NCBI GenBank assembly: GCA_035515475.1
Contig: DATJBF010000001.1
Location: 1-24,092 of the forward strand
DNA length: 24,092 nt
Origin: DATJBF01 sp035515475
GTDB taxonomy: Bacteria; Verrucomicrobiota; Verrucomicrobiia; Palsa-1439
Reading direction: 5' to 3'
The notes beneath the pieces are model-generated. The model did no database searches. It was not told the origin of the DNA and worked only from the letters and a program-made list of their open reading frames with translations. Below are positions 17,434 through 24,092 of the stretch, piece by piece (within the stretch, counting starts at the first letter, position 1; each line of letters begins with the position of its first letter). The position numbers and the translations under genes are program-made.

Positions 17434-17594
17434 GCGTTCTCCATTGTTCGCGGGGCATTGCATCAAGGCCGTCATCGCCCGTCCGTCGACGTCAATCAGG
17501 CTGTCCCGGCACTCGCCGGTCAACCCTGCGCCACCCTCGGCATGTCCAACCCACCACCAAGGGCGCACGGAATACGACGTGGACAACGGCGGTC

Positions 17595-17858
17595 CTACTG
17601 CAGGAAATGGACGTCGGGTTTGTCCATGACGCCCGCGCTTTGCATTGCCGTCTTCAGTTCGGCCGATGACACAAACGCGCGCGCTTTGGCCACATCGCCG
17701 ACTTCGAACAGAAGCACCACTTCATTGGGATTATCGAGACCGCGCAGGATCAGCCGGTCCCTCAAACTGGCTGCGGCGCGCGCGCCTTGATGGGCATCGT
17801 ACACGGGCTTCCACTTCGCGAAGTCGGCGACCTTGTGACGGATTAGCAGATACGGCAT
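17595..17858 (-). CDS. Small dimeric alpha-beta barrel (ABM-like) protein
   Basis: This 87-residue protein reads MPYLLIRHKVADFAKWKPVYDAHQGARAA..., then LRGLDNPNEVVLLFEVGDVAKARAFVSSAELKTAMQSAGV and KPDVHFLQ. This is the pattern of a ferredoxin-like alpha-beta barrel domain of the antibiotic-biosynthesis-monooxygenase type: strand, helix with W-K-x-x-Y, strand with NPNEV, helix, last strand. Members are dimers; some degrade heme or oxidise quinones, but this subgroup has no known substrate. A strong ribosome binding site (GGGAGG, 6 bases upstream) supports the ATG at 17858. It appears to be transcribed alone. Confidence 0.8.
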   Translation of the reverse strand: MPYLLIRHKVADFAKWKPVYDAHQGARAAASLRDRLILRGLDNPNEVVLLFEVGDVAKARAFVSSAELKTAMQSAGVMDKPDVHFLQ

Positions 17859-18034
17859 CGGAACCTCCCATCAGTTCACGGTTCACGGTTCGGTGTCACG
17901 CCCGGCACCGCCCTCAAGCTACAGCGCGCCGACCGTGGATTCAAGTGTCGTGCCGAACCCTTGCGCGCTGGGGCCGGGCGTTGTTTTTTTAGTTTTCCAA
18001 AACGAACTCGATCCGCTATCAAGGACACGCTCTG

Positions 18035-18427
18035 ATGAAGATTGAGCACGTAGCGTTCAACGTCGCCGACCCCGTGGCCATGGCGCAATGGTATGAAACC
18101 CATCTTGCGATGCGCACCGTGCGAAGCAGCGGGCCGCCCACTCACACGCGCTTCCTGGCAGACACGAGCGGACAAATGATGGTCGAGATTTACCGCCACC
18201 CCAAGGCGTCGGTGCCGGATTACCGCAATCTCGACCCGCTGATACTGCATCTGGCGTTCGCGGCGGACGACGTGCGGGCGACGCGGGCCCGGTTGCTGGA
18301 GGCGGGATGCGTGGCCGAAGGGGACATCACCACGACCGACGGCGGCGACGAGTTGGCCATGCTCCGCGATCCGTGGGGCCTGCCGATCCAAATCGCCCGC
18401 CGCCGCACGCCGATGCGCGCGGGATGA
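18035..18427 (+). CDS. VOC family protein (glyoxalase/dioxygenase fold)
   Basis: This is a 130-residue vicinal-oxygen-chelate protein with two beta-alpha-beta-beta-beta units. Candidate metal ligands are His5 (KIEHVAFNV), Glu51 (MMVEIYRH) and His72 (LILHLAFA). The fourth position, usually Glu near the C-terminus, is Gln119 in WGLPIQIARR, so metal binding may be altered. The family includes lyases, dioxygenases and resistance proteins; the substrate is unknown. AAGGA (18021-18025) lies 9 bases before the ATG. The gene is convergent with cspA, whose terminator begins 20 bases downstream. Confidence 0.85.
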   Translation: MKIEHVAFNVADPVAMAQWYETHLAMRTVRSSGPPTHTRFLADTSGQMMVEIYRHPKASVPDYRNLDPLILHLAFAADDVRATRARLLEAGCVAEGDITTTDGGDELAMLRDPWGLPIQIARRRTPMRAG

Positions 18428-18447
18428 TCGCGGGCCGGGAAAAAGAA

Positions 18448-18479
18448 AATCCCCCGACGACCTGTGCCGTCAGGGGATT
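18448..18479 (-). terminator. Rho-independent terminator of the cold-shock gene
   Basis: On the minus strand aatcccctgacg pairs with cgtcggggatt-type sequence (12 pairs including one T-G) around an 8-base loop, followed by TTTCTTTTTCCC (complement of 18436-18447). It lies 18 bases past the stop codon at 18498. Confidence 0.85.
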
Positions 18480-18497
18480 CATTGTCTGGGAAGAGTT

Positions 18498-18698
18498 TTA
18501 CTTCGCCACGACGTTGGATGCTTTCGGACCCTTGGGCGAATCGACCAACTCAAACTCCACGGTTTGGCCTTCCTCCAAGTTCTTGAATCCATCACCATTG
18601 ATCGACGTGTAATGAACAAACACGTCGGGGCCACCCTCCTGCTGGATGAACCCGAAGCCCTTTTTCGTATCGAACCACTTCACCTTGCCAGATGCCAT
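18498..18698 (-). CDS. Cold-shock domain protein (CspA family)
   Basis: This 66-residue single cold-shock domain protein is an RNA/single-strand DNA chaperone that melts mRNA structure. RNP1 is KGFGFI (13-18) and RNP2 is DVFVHY (25-30); the aromatic residues Trp8, Phe15, Phe17, Phe27 and His29 that stack on bases are present. The length is standard. AAAGGTGG lies about 10 bases before the ATG. A perfect-consensus promoter and an about 90-base leader with a strong hairpin precede it, and a good terminator follows, so it is a single-gene unit. It may be growth-phase rather than cold controlled; the sequence does not say. Confidence 0.95.
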   Translation of the reverse strand: MASGKVKWFDTKKGFGFIQQEGGPDVFVHYTSINGDGFKNLEEGQTVEFELVDSPKGPKASNVVAK

Positions 18699-18743
18699 GA
18701 CTCAATCATCCACCTTTCTTCGTTTAGTCCTGTATGGCAAAAC

Positions 18744-18768
18744 GCCGTTCCGAGTACTTCGGAACGGC
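18744..18768 (-). promoter_or_regulatory. Leader hairpin of the cold-shock mRNA
   Basis: The arms gccgttccga (18744-18753) and tcggaacggc (18759-18768) form a perfect 10-bp stem with a 5-base loop. It lies in the predicted 5' leader of the cold-shock gene, about 45 bases upstream of the ATG, and could affect mRNA stability or translation. On the minus strand it is followed by attttgcc, with too short a T-run for a clear terminator, though weak attenuation is possible. Confidence 0.6.
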
Positions 18769-18795
18769 ATCGCACTTCCAAAGACTTCAACTGCC

Positions 18796-18823
18796 ATTAT
18801 AGAAATTCCGGAATTTTTGTCAA
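18796..18823 (-). promoter_or_regulatory. Consensus sigma70 promoter of the cold-shock gene with palindromic spacer
   Basis: On the minus strand the -35 box is TTGACA (complement of 18818-18823) and the -10 box is TATAAT (complement of 18796-18801), both perfect, with a 16-bp spacer. The spacer contains the 14-bp perfect palindrome aaattccggaattt (18803-18816), a good candidate operator. Transcription would start near 18788. Confidence 0.8.
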
Positions 18824-18845
18824 CGCAGTAGTTGAGGGCGCTACG

Positions 18846-19249
18846 TCACAGCAGCGTGTCCGTGAATGAATATTCGGCCGGCCCGGTCAATGTCACGCCA
18901 CGGAACCGCTCGCCGCCCCGTGTAAAGTTGACCTCCAGAACGCGGCCGCTCGGCACGGTTACCACCACGGGTAGCGAGGTGCCGTGCACCACGTGCGCGA
19001 TGATTCCCGCCGCGACCACGCGGTGTCACAGGCCAACGTTCCCGCCTCGACGCCCCGCTCGTAGCTGCGAACGCGAATCGAGTCGACCAACAGCAGGCCC
19101 TCGGCGCTCACGCCGAAGCAGCGATCGCAGATACGGGCGACGAACGCCGGCTCGGCCCGAAACCGTACGTCCCGATTGTCGGCCACGACAAAATCGTTCC
19201 CCGCCCCGCTCATTTTCACGAATTCAACCTGCGTGACGTTCTTGGTCAC
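18846..19249 (-). pseudogene. dapF: Diaminopimelate epimerase relic (internal deletion and frameshift)
   Basis: DapF converts LL- to meso-diaminopimelate for lysine and peptidoglycan. The N-terminal 50 residues are clear (EFVKMSGAGNDFVVADNRDV, CDRCFGVSAEGLLLVDS). Then the sequence jumps directly to IRVRSYERGVEAGTLACDT, normally about 150 residues later, so the centre with the first catalytic Cys (MCGNG block) is missing. One base is then lost at about 19017-19023. In the next frame the true C-terminus continues as VVAAGIIAHVVHGTS... to GVTLTGPAEYSFTDTLL with the stop at 18846-18848. The normally conserved ETLACGTG reads GTLACDT. The product would be inactive. The start seems to be GTG at 19249. 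Confidence 0.88.
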
Positions 19250-19333
19250 CCCCTTATATGTTCAAATTCCGACACCTCTGCAAGTTGGGATGTTGGGGCT
19301 GGCATCTCAGTTGCTTTCCCATTCTGCACCACT

Positions 19334-19750
19334 ATGGAATTCAAGCATCAGCCTGACACGGCCGTGAGACCGGCGGACACGATTGAATTCAAAGCCCTTC
19401 TGTTGGTGGACGACGACAAGCAACTGGCTTCGGCCCTCCAATGGATCCTCGCCGACGAAAACTTCCTCGTCGACGTCGCCCACGATGGTGATGAGGCGTT
19501 GCTCAAGGTCAAGGCCAACGAGTACGACGCCGTTGTTTGCGACGTGATGATGCCCAAGCTCCGCGGCGACGAGTTCTATCTCCAAGCGCGCGACCTCCGG
19601 CCCGTCCTGACAGATCGATTCATCTTCATCACCGGCTTCGCGGCCGACCCGAGAATCAATCTGTTCCTCACGCAGACGGAAACGAAGTATCTGGTCAAGC
19701 CATTCCCCATCCAGCACCTCATCAACTGTCTGCGGGAATTGCTCGAGTAA
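19334..19750 (+). CDS. Stand-alone response regulator receiver protein
   Basis: This is a 138-residue protein with one CheY-like receiver domain and no output domain. The acidic pair is in LLLVDDDKQ (Asp26-28), the phospho-acceptor is Asp70 in VVCDVMMPK, the switch Thr100 is in FIFITG, and Lys122 is in YLVKPF. The first 20 residues (MEFKHQPDTAVRPADTIEFK) are an extra extension. It would receive phosphate from a histidine kinase not present in this window and act by protein contact. The gene lies on the opposite strand between the dapF relic and lysA. No clear ribosome binding site is seen before the ATG. Confidence 0.9.
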   Translation: MEFKHQPDTAVRPADTIEFKALLLVDDDKQLASALQWILADENFLVDVAHDGDEALLKVKANEYDAVVCDVMMPKLRGDEFYLQARDLRPVLTDRFIFITGFAADPRINLFLTQTETKYLVKPFPIQHLINCLRELLE

Positions 19751-19789
19751 ACATGGCCGCCGCAACCGGTCGCCGCGGCTCCCATTCCA

Positions 19790-21052
19790 TCACACCAGCC
19801 ACGACGGAATCGTTTCACCCGCGATCAGGTCTTTGACGGACTCCCGCCGCCGGACCAGTTCGTATCGCCGCCCGTTGACCAGGACCTCTGCCGGCCGCGG
19901 CCGCGCGTTGTAGTTCGAGGCCATCGCCATCCCATAGGCGCCCGCGCTCATCACCGCCAGCCATTCACCTTCTCCAACCGCGGCGACTTTGCGGTCCCGC
20001 GCGAAGAAATCGCCGGACTCACACACCGGCCCGACGACGTCGGCGATCATTCTGCGGCGGGCGGACCTCTCCGCCACGGGAACAATCTCGTGATAGCTTT
20101 CATACAGCGCCGGTCGAATCAGGTCGTTCATGGCGGCGTCGATGATCACGAATCGTTTCACCGGCGTCTGTTTCACGTACAACACCCGCGCGACCAGCAC
20201 GCCGCCGTTGCCGAAGAGGAACCGCCCCGGCTCCAACAGGATCCGCAGCCCGGTCCTTCTCAAATGCGGCAGCGCCGCGCGCGCGAACCCGGTCGCGGTC
20301 GGTGGCCGTTCGTCGCGGTAGCGGATTCCCAGCCCACCTCCCACGTCGAAAAACTCCAGCGTGCGCGGCGCCAGTTCGCGAACGCGTTCCAGCAACGGCG
20401 CAATCTTTCGCATCGCCAACACAAACGGTCCGGTCTTGGTGATCTGCGAGCCGATGTGCATCTGCACGCCCCGAATCTCAATGCTGCGGAGCTGCGCGGC
20501 TCCACGATACACGTCGAGCGCCCGGCTGATGGAAATACCGAACTTGCTTTCGTGTTTGCCCGTCGAGATATACCGGTGCGTTTCCGGATCGACACCCGGA
20601 TTCACGCGAATCGCGATCGGCGCGCGCCGCCCCATGCGCCGCGCCACGGCGGCCAGCATCTGCAACTCCGGCTCGCTCTCGACGTTGAAGCAGTAAATGC
20701 CCAGTTTCAACGCGTACTCGATCTCGTCGCGGGTCTTGCCGACGCCGGCAAACACGCACCGCGTCGGGTCCCCTTCAGCCCGCAACACGCGATACAATTC
20801 GCCGCCGCTGACGACGTCGAATCCCGCCCCCGCCTTCGCCACGGCGCGCAACAGCGCGAGGTTTCCGTTGGCTTTTACCGAGCAGCAAATGAGATGATCG
20901 ATCCCCGCAAACGCGCGGTCGAGGTCCTGGTACTGGCCGACAACGTGTCCCTGGCTGTAGACGTACAGCGGCGTGCCAAATTCTTCGGCGAGCCGCCGCA
21001 ACGAGACACCTTCACAATGCAACTGACCGCCTCGATATTGGAATGCGTTCAT
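19790..21052 (-). CDS. lysA: Diaminopimelate decarboxylase
   Basis: This is a 420-residue PLP-dependent enzyme that decarboxylates meso-diaminopimelate to L-lysine, in the cytoplasm. Fold-type III motifs are all present: the PLP lysine Lys60 in CSVKANGN, HIGSQ (199-203), GGGLGIRY (238-245, phosphate binding), EPGRFL (274-279), CESGD with active-site Cys344/Glu345, and GAYGMAMASNYN (371-382). The ATG at 21052 gives the usual N-terminus (MNAFQYRGGQLHCEGVSL) and length; an ATG at 21064 is possible. It starts 41 bases after the metallophosphoesterase stop, so co-transcription is likely. A dapF relic lies about 540 bases further on the same strand. Confidence 0.95.
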   Translation of the reverse strand: MNAFQYRGGQLHCEGVSLRRLAEEFGTPLYVYSQGHVVGQYQDLDRAFAGIDHLICCSVKANGNLALLRAVAKAGAGFDVVSGGELYRVLRAEGDPTRCVFAGVGKTRDEIEYALKLGIYCFNVESEPELQMLAAVARRMGRRAPIAIRVNPGVDPETHRYISTGKHESKFGISISRALDVYRGAAQLRSIEIRGVQMHIGSQITKTGPFVLAMRKIAPLLERVRELAPRTLEFFDVGGGLGIRYRDERPPTATGFARAALPHLRRTGLRILLEPGRFLFGNGGVLVARVLYVKQTPVKRFVIIDAAMNDLIRPALYESYHEIVPVAERSARRRMIADVVGPVCESGDFFARDRKVAAVGEGEWLAVMSAGAYGMAMASNYNARPRPAEVLVNGRRYELVRRRESVKDLIAGETIPSWLV

Positions 21053-21093
21053 CGCCAAGCCCATCCTAGCAACCCGCGCCCGAAGCCGCAAGG

Positions 21094-21897
21094 CTAGAGC
21101 CAGCGGCAGATTTGCTCGACGACCTCCGGGCCGCATTTCTTGCCGAGGATTCCCCGCACGCGGGCGCGCGCCGTCTCGCGCGGGTACTCCACCTCGTACT
21201 TCTCCACCTTCCACTGCGCAGCGTCACTGTCGTCGAGGATTAAAAACTCCGGCCGGCGCTCGCGGTTCGTGGGCAATCCAACCGAGCCGGTCCCAATCCA
21301 CCCCAACTCGCCTTCCCTCAGCCGCAGCGGTCGGGGGTCTGGTCCATCGCCCGTCTGGGTCGGCATCGGCGCCAGCATGATCCCCGATTCGCTCCAGAGT
21401 TCGGCCCGCATGCTGTGGGTGTGGCCATAGAAGCAAACCCGACCCTTGTTGAAGCGCAGGCACGCCAGTTCGCTCTTTGCGTTTCGCGCCGAGCGGTGAT
21501 ACTCGCTGCTACCCGGCGATGCCAACGAATCGTGCGTCAGCCAAATCAGATTGTTCGCGCACACCGCCAGCATGGCCGATTCCACAAACGCTTTGGCCCG
21601 GGGATTGTGCTCGAGCAACTCTTTCGTCCACTCCAACGTCTCCAGCGCCTCCGGGCTGTAACCGGTGGAGTCTACTTCACCGCGCACCAACAATTCGTGG
21701 TTCCCGGCGACCCAGGCGAGATCGCCCTGCTCCTGCAAGGGGAGCAACCGCTCGATGCACTCCAGCGGCTCCGGCCCGTAGCCCACCAAATCGCCCACGA
21801 ACAGGTATCCCTCCACACCGCGTTTGCGGCCCGCCGCCAGCACTGCATCCAGCGCCGTCAGATTGCCATGGACATCGCCAAAAACCAGATAGCGCAT
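21094..21897 (-). CDS. Calcineurin-like metallophosphoesterase
   Basis: This is a 267-residue phosphoesterase with a complete two-metal site: GDVHGN (Asp8, His10), GDLVGYGPEP (Asp36), GNHE (Asn66, His67), THDS (His122) and GHTH (His159, His161). The GDLVGYGP form is typical of the YfcE/ApaH-like group that hydrolyses phosphodiesters or phosphomonoesters; the substrate is unknown. The ATG at 21897 is 3 bases past the stop of the ROK gene, so the two are translated together. Confidence 0.9.
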   Translation of the reverse strand: MRYLVFGDVHGNLTALDAVLAAGRKRGVEGYLFVGDLVGYGPEPLECIERLLPLQEQGDLAWVAGNHELLVRGEVDSTGYSPEALETLEWTKELLEHNPRAKAFVESAMLAVCANNLIWLTHDSLASPGSSEYHRSARNAKSELACLRFNKGRVCFYGHTHSMRAELWSESGIMLAPMPTQTGDGPDPRPLRLREGELGWIGTGSVGLPTNRERRPEFLILDDSDAAQWKVEKYEVEYPRETARARVRGILGKKCGPEVVEQICRWL

Positions 21898-21900
21898 CGC

Positions 21901-22761
21901 TCAATCACCGTGGCTCGGGCTCTTCCCGCCGGCCACCACCTTTTTCCAATTTCCAACGGGCAAGACGCCCGTCCTACTTGCCAGTAGCGCCGCACCAACC
22001 ACGACGACCGTTTCCCCCAGTGCCGCAGGCACGATACGGAAATTGGCCCGGAACGGATGAAACACCAACCGAGCCACTTGTTCTCGCACAGGCCGAAGAA
22101 ATCGTTCTCCCGCCAACGACACGCCGCCGCCGATGATCACGACGTCGGGATTCAATAGCGTGATCGCGTTGGCCAACGCGGCTCCGTAGTATTTCGCCGA
22201 TTGCACCAGCGTCGTTTTGCCGCGCTCGATCGACAATCCCGAACAAAACTCCTCGAGAATGCGCCAGCGTCCGTGAGCGAAAAACCGCGTGTGTCCGATC
22301 TCCATCGCGCCGGCCCGGCCATTGTATAGTACACCGTCGATCACCAGTCCGCCGCCGATACCCGTGCCGACGTTTGAATAAAACACGCTCCGCTTCCCCT
22401 TCCCCGCCCCGACCAACGCTTCCGCCAATGCCGCACAGTTTGTGTCGTTCTCCACGACTGCGGGAACTCTGAAGTTCCGTCGGAACCAGCGCTGCAGATT
22501 AAACCCGTCCCAGCCAGCAATGTGAAACGACCGGACGACGCGCCCTCGAGGAGAATCCACCGGGCCGCCAAAACCCACGCCGACGGCATCGATCTTATAC
22601 CCGACCAGCAACGGCGGGATGATTCGCGTCAGTCGATCGAGGATGCCACGGCGACCGCGCCTGCGTACAACACCAATTCGGACGAGTTGTTGGATGCGAC
22701 CGTGGCGGTCACACACGCCGGCCTGCAGTTTCGTCCCGCCGATCTCCACGCCGAGGTACAC
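21901..22761 (-). CDS. ROK family sugar kinase, zinc cysteine cluster absent
   Basis: This 286-residue protein has the ROK/actin-fold layout: phosphate loop EIGGTKLQAGV (6-16), VENDTNCAALAE (103-114) with the catalytic Asp106, GTGIGGGLV (132-140), and MEIGH (153-157) with the sugar-binding Glu and His. ROK kinases phosphorylate glucose, N-acetylmannosamine or similar sugars with ATP. The usual CxCGxxGCxE zinc motif after EIGH is missing; the segment reads HGRWRILEEFCSG with one Cys. The GTG at 22761 is the start; the binding site for the ribosome is weak. It probably begins an operon with the metallophosphoesterase and lysA. Confidence 0.85.
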   Translation of the reverse strand: MYLGVEIGGTKLQAGVCDRHGRIQQLVRIGVVRRRGRRGILDRLTRIIPPLLVGYKIDAVGVGFGGPVDSPRGRVVRSFHIAGWDGFNLQRWFRRNFRVPAVVENDTNCAALAEALVGAGKGKRSVFYSNVGTGIGGGLVIDGVLYNGRAGAMEIGHTRFFAHGRWRILEEFCSGLSIERGKTTLVQSAKYYGAALANAITLLNPDVVIIGGGVSLAGERFLRPVREQVARLVFHPFRANFRIVPAALGETVVVVGAALLASRTGVLPVGNWKKVVAGGKSPSHGD

Positions 22762-22810
22762 GCCCCCGCAGCATAGCAGATTCGTCAGTGACGGTCTACG
22801 GCATCAGCGC

Positions 22811-24092
22811 CTAGGGGACAAGCCGGACCCGGTAAAAACGCGACGGCGCGTTGGTCGCTCCGTTCGTATCAGTGTAGTTGGTGGTCACGACGCCGCTACC
22901 GTCGATTAACATTTGGGCGCCGAGATTGCTGAAGCCGTTTGTCGAGTATGCGCCGTCAACGTCACCCGCTGTCACCTCAACCTGGTTCGTCGTGCCGCCA
23001 AGCGTCGTCCACATGATCACCACGTTGCTGCCTTCCACCGCGATCGACGTGACTCGCAATGGTCGCGAGCCCGGATCGTTCGGATCCGTGCCAGCTTGGT
23101 ACTCCTGCAGGTTGTTGAAGCCGTCCCCGTCCGGGTCGGCGCTGGCGTCGGCGGGATTGAACGGATCCAGCCCGTGGCTCTGCTCCCAACCGTTGGGTAT
23201 CCCATCCCCATCGGCATCCAGATTCGGGTCGAGGTTCGTGGCGGTGATCGACAGCGTTCCCCCGCTGTGCAGGAACCGGGCGCAGGCGTTGGTCACGACC
23301 AGCTGGTCGATCGTTACTGCACCCCCGCTCACCTCGAACAGACCGCTGCGCACCTCCAAGACTGCCCCACCGACTGCATTGGTCACCAACAGGCTGCCCG
23401 CCGTCACGTTGACGATGCCCGTAGCCGTGCAGCCAAGGTCGCCCAATGTCATCGCCGAGTACACGCTGCCGGTGCCTCCTGCCACGCTCAACGTGCCCAC
23501 CGTCCCCACACCGTTGCCGACCTCGACCTCCCGCAGCAACGCCGTGCCGCCGTTCAACGTCAGGCTGCCCGACCCGACGTTACCAATCACCGTCGTCGCC
23601 AGGTTGCTGGCGGCCTCTATCGTGCCGCTCTGCAGCACCACCGCCCCGTCAATCACCAGGTTGCCTCCCGCCGCGCCGTCGACACGCAGATTCGAGTTGC
23701 TCACCGACAGCTCCCCATTCAGCCCAACAGTCAGATTGTTGAGAACTGCCAGCGTACCGGCTGCCGTATCACTTAACCGTAGTGTGTTGGTCGACCCCAG
23801 CGGCGCTGTAACACTGAGGTTACTGACGCTCAGGCAGCCGTTCAGCGCGTTACTGAGCACCGTCGTGCCGTCCACTGTCACCGTCTTGCTCGCCGCGTTG
23901 GTGATGTACACCGCCTGCGAACTGGCCGGTGCCACCCCCAGCACCCAGTTACTGCCCGCCTCCCACTTGTCGCTGCCCAAACTCTTCCAACTGTTGATGT
24001 CCGGATTCGAGTTCGGATCGTTTGGATCCGTGCCGGCCTGGTATTCCTGCAGATTGCTGAAGCCGTCCCCGTCCGGGTCGGCGCTGGCGTCG
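22811..24092 (-). CDS. Large secreted repeat protein, N-terminus beyond window
   Basis: The frame is open to the window edge, giving at least 426 residues. From the edge: a calcium-binding-like block (DASADPDGDGFSNLQEYQ, then AGTDPNDP), a beta-strand-repeat region with many short Gly/Ser/Val/Thr-rich units (KTVTVDGTTVLSN, GNLVIDGAVVLQSGTIEA, GTLSVAGGTGS) like beta-helix or autotransporter-passenger proteins, and a second block DADGDGIPNGWEQSHGLDP plus DASADPDGDGFNNLQEYQ. It ends with a beta domain, finishing SRFYRVRLVP. This is a typical surface or secreted protein of Verrucomicrobiota; the ligand is unknown. The two DGDGF blocks are encoded by near-identical DNA. Confidence 0.85.
   Translation of the reverse strand, partial: DASADPDGDGFSNLQEYQAGTDPNDPNSNPDINSWKSLGSDKWEAGSNWVLGVAPASSQAVYITNAASKTVTVDGTTVLSNALNGCLSVSNLSVTAPLGSTNTLRLSDTAAGTLAVLNNLTVGLNGELSVSNSNLRVDGAAGGNLVIDGAVVLQSGTIEAASNLATTVIGNVGSGSLTLNGGTALLREVEVGNGVGTVGTLSVAGGTGSVYSAMTLGDLGCTATGIVNVTAGSLLVTNAVGGAVLEVRSGLFEVSGGAVTIDQLVVTNACARFLHSGGTLSITATNLDPNLDADGDGIPNGWEQSHGLDPFNPADASADPDGDGFNNLQEYQAGTDPNDPGSRPLRVTSIAVEGSNVVIMWTTLGGTTNQVEVTAGDVDGAYSTNGFSNLGAQMLIDGSGVVTTNYTDTNGATNAPSRFYRVRLVP
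23066..23150. repeat. 85-bp direct repeat, copy 1
   Basis: This segment matches 24008-24092 at 77 of 85 positions by eye. It encodes, on the minus strand, the DGDG...NLQEYQAGTDPNDP calcium-binding-like block of the large secreted protein. Confidence 0.85.
24008..24092. repeat. 85-bp direct repeat, copy 2 (runs to window edge)
   Basis: This is the partner of 23066-23150, in the same frame of the same gene, about 940 bases apart. The repeat may extend beyond the window. Confidence 0.85.

Noticed and set aside
20090..21097. 335-codon plus-strand frame opposite lysA
   Set aside because: lysA on the minus strand has all PLP-enzyme motifs; this is its complement shadow.
23260..23980. Repetitive stretch considered as a CRISPR or satellite array
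   Set aside because: The repetition comes from short coding beta-strand units in one open frame; there are no constant repeats with equal spacers.

Overview
The window looks like a piece of a Verrucomicrobiota-type chromosome, probably from an environmental or metagenome-derived genome. The evidence is a GC-rich sequence and a DUF1800/DUF1501 gene pair. There are also several large secreted proteins whose C-termini carry the DxDxDG...NLLEYALNLDP or NLQEYQAGTDP type repeats common in that phylum, and many small palindromic intergenic repeats. The phylum assignment is inference from gene content; no rRNA or tRNA is present.

Layout. 1-811: 3' part of an IS1182-like transposase. 960-1740: a short tandem repeat, then a small ORF overlapping an MNT-like nucleotidyltransferase, resembling a toxin-antitoxin pair. 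1737-2663: two cupin genes in tandem on the minus strand. 2664-3582: repeat-rich DNA containing a 58-codon DUF1059 gene. 3583-5886: a HEAT-repeat lipoprotein, an unknown secreted protein and a PqiA-like membrane protein. 5969-8147: a zinc-less MDR oxidoreductase convergent with a saccharopine-dehydrogenase-like protein. 8333-11492: the DUF1800-DUF1501 export pair. The DUF1501 start must lie upstream of a twin-arginine motif and appears to be a CTG codon. 11535-14027: a minus-strand pair, a secreted beta-propeller-like protein and a secreted protein with a Verrucomicrobia-type C-terminus; an inverted repeat sits inside the 5' end of the latter. 14254-15489: a homospermidine-synthase-like Rossmann protein. 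15486-17317: two secreted proteins of unknown function, each followed by a hairpin terminator, plus one doubtful small ORF. 17595-18698: an ABM-fold protein, a VOC-fold protein and a cold-shock protein with a perfect sigma70-type promoter. 18846-22761: a broken dapF, a stand-alone receiver protein on the opposite strand, and a minus-strand cluster of ROK kinase, metallophosphoesterase and lysA. 22811-24092: the 3' part of a large secreted repeat protein running off the window.

Functionally, lysA sits near a dapF relic, so this is a decayed lysine/meso-DAP locus; an intact dapF would be expected elsewhere unless the assembly is wrong. DUF1800 (Sec-type leader) and DUF1501 (Tat-type leader) form a two-gene operon. 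I see no CRISPR array, prophage, biosynthetic cluster or clearly new multi-gene system. The most informative signals are the CTG-started Tat leader, the dapF relic, the cspA promoter architecture, two stem-loop repeats with a compensatory stem change, and the inverted repeat inside a coding region.
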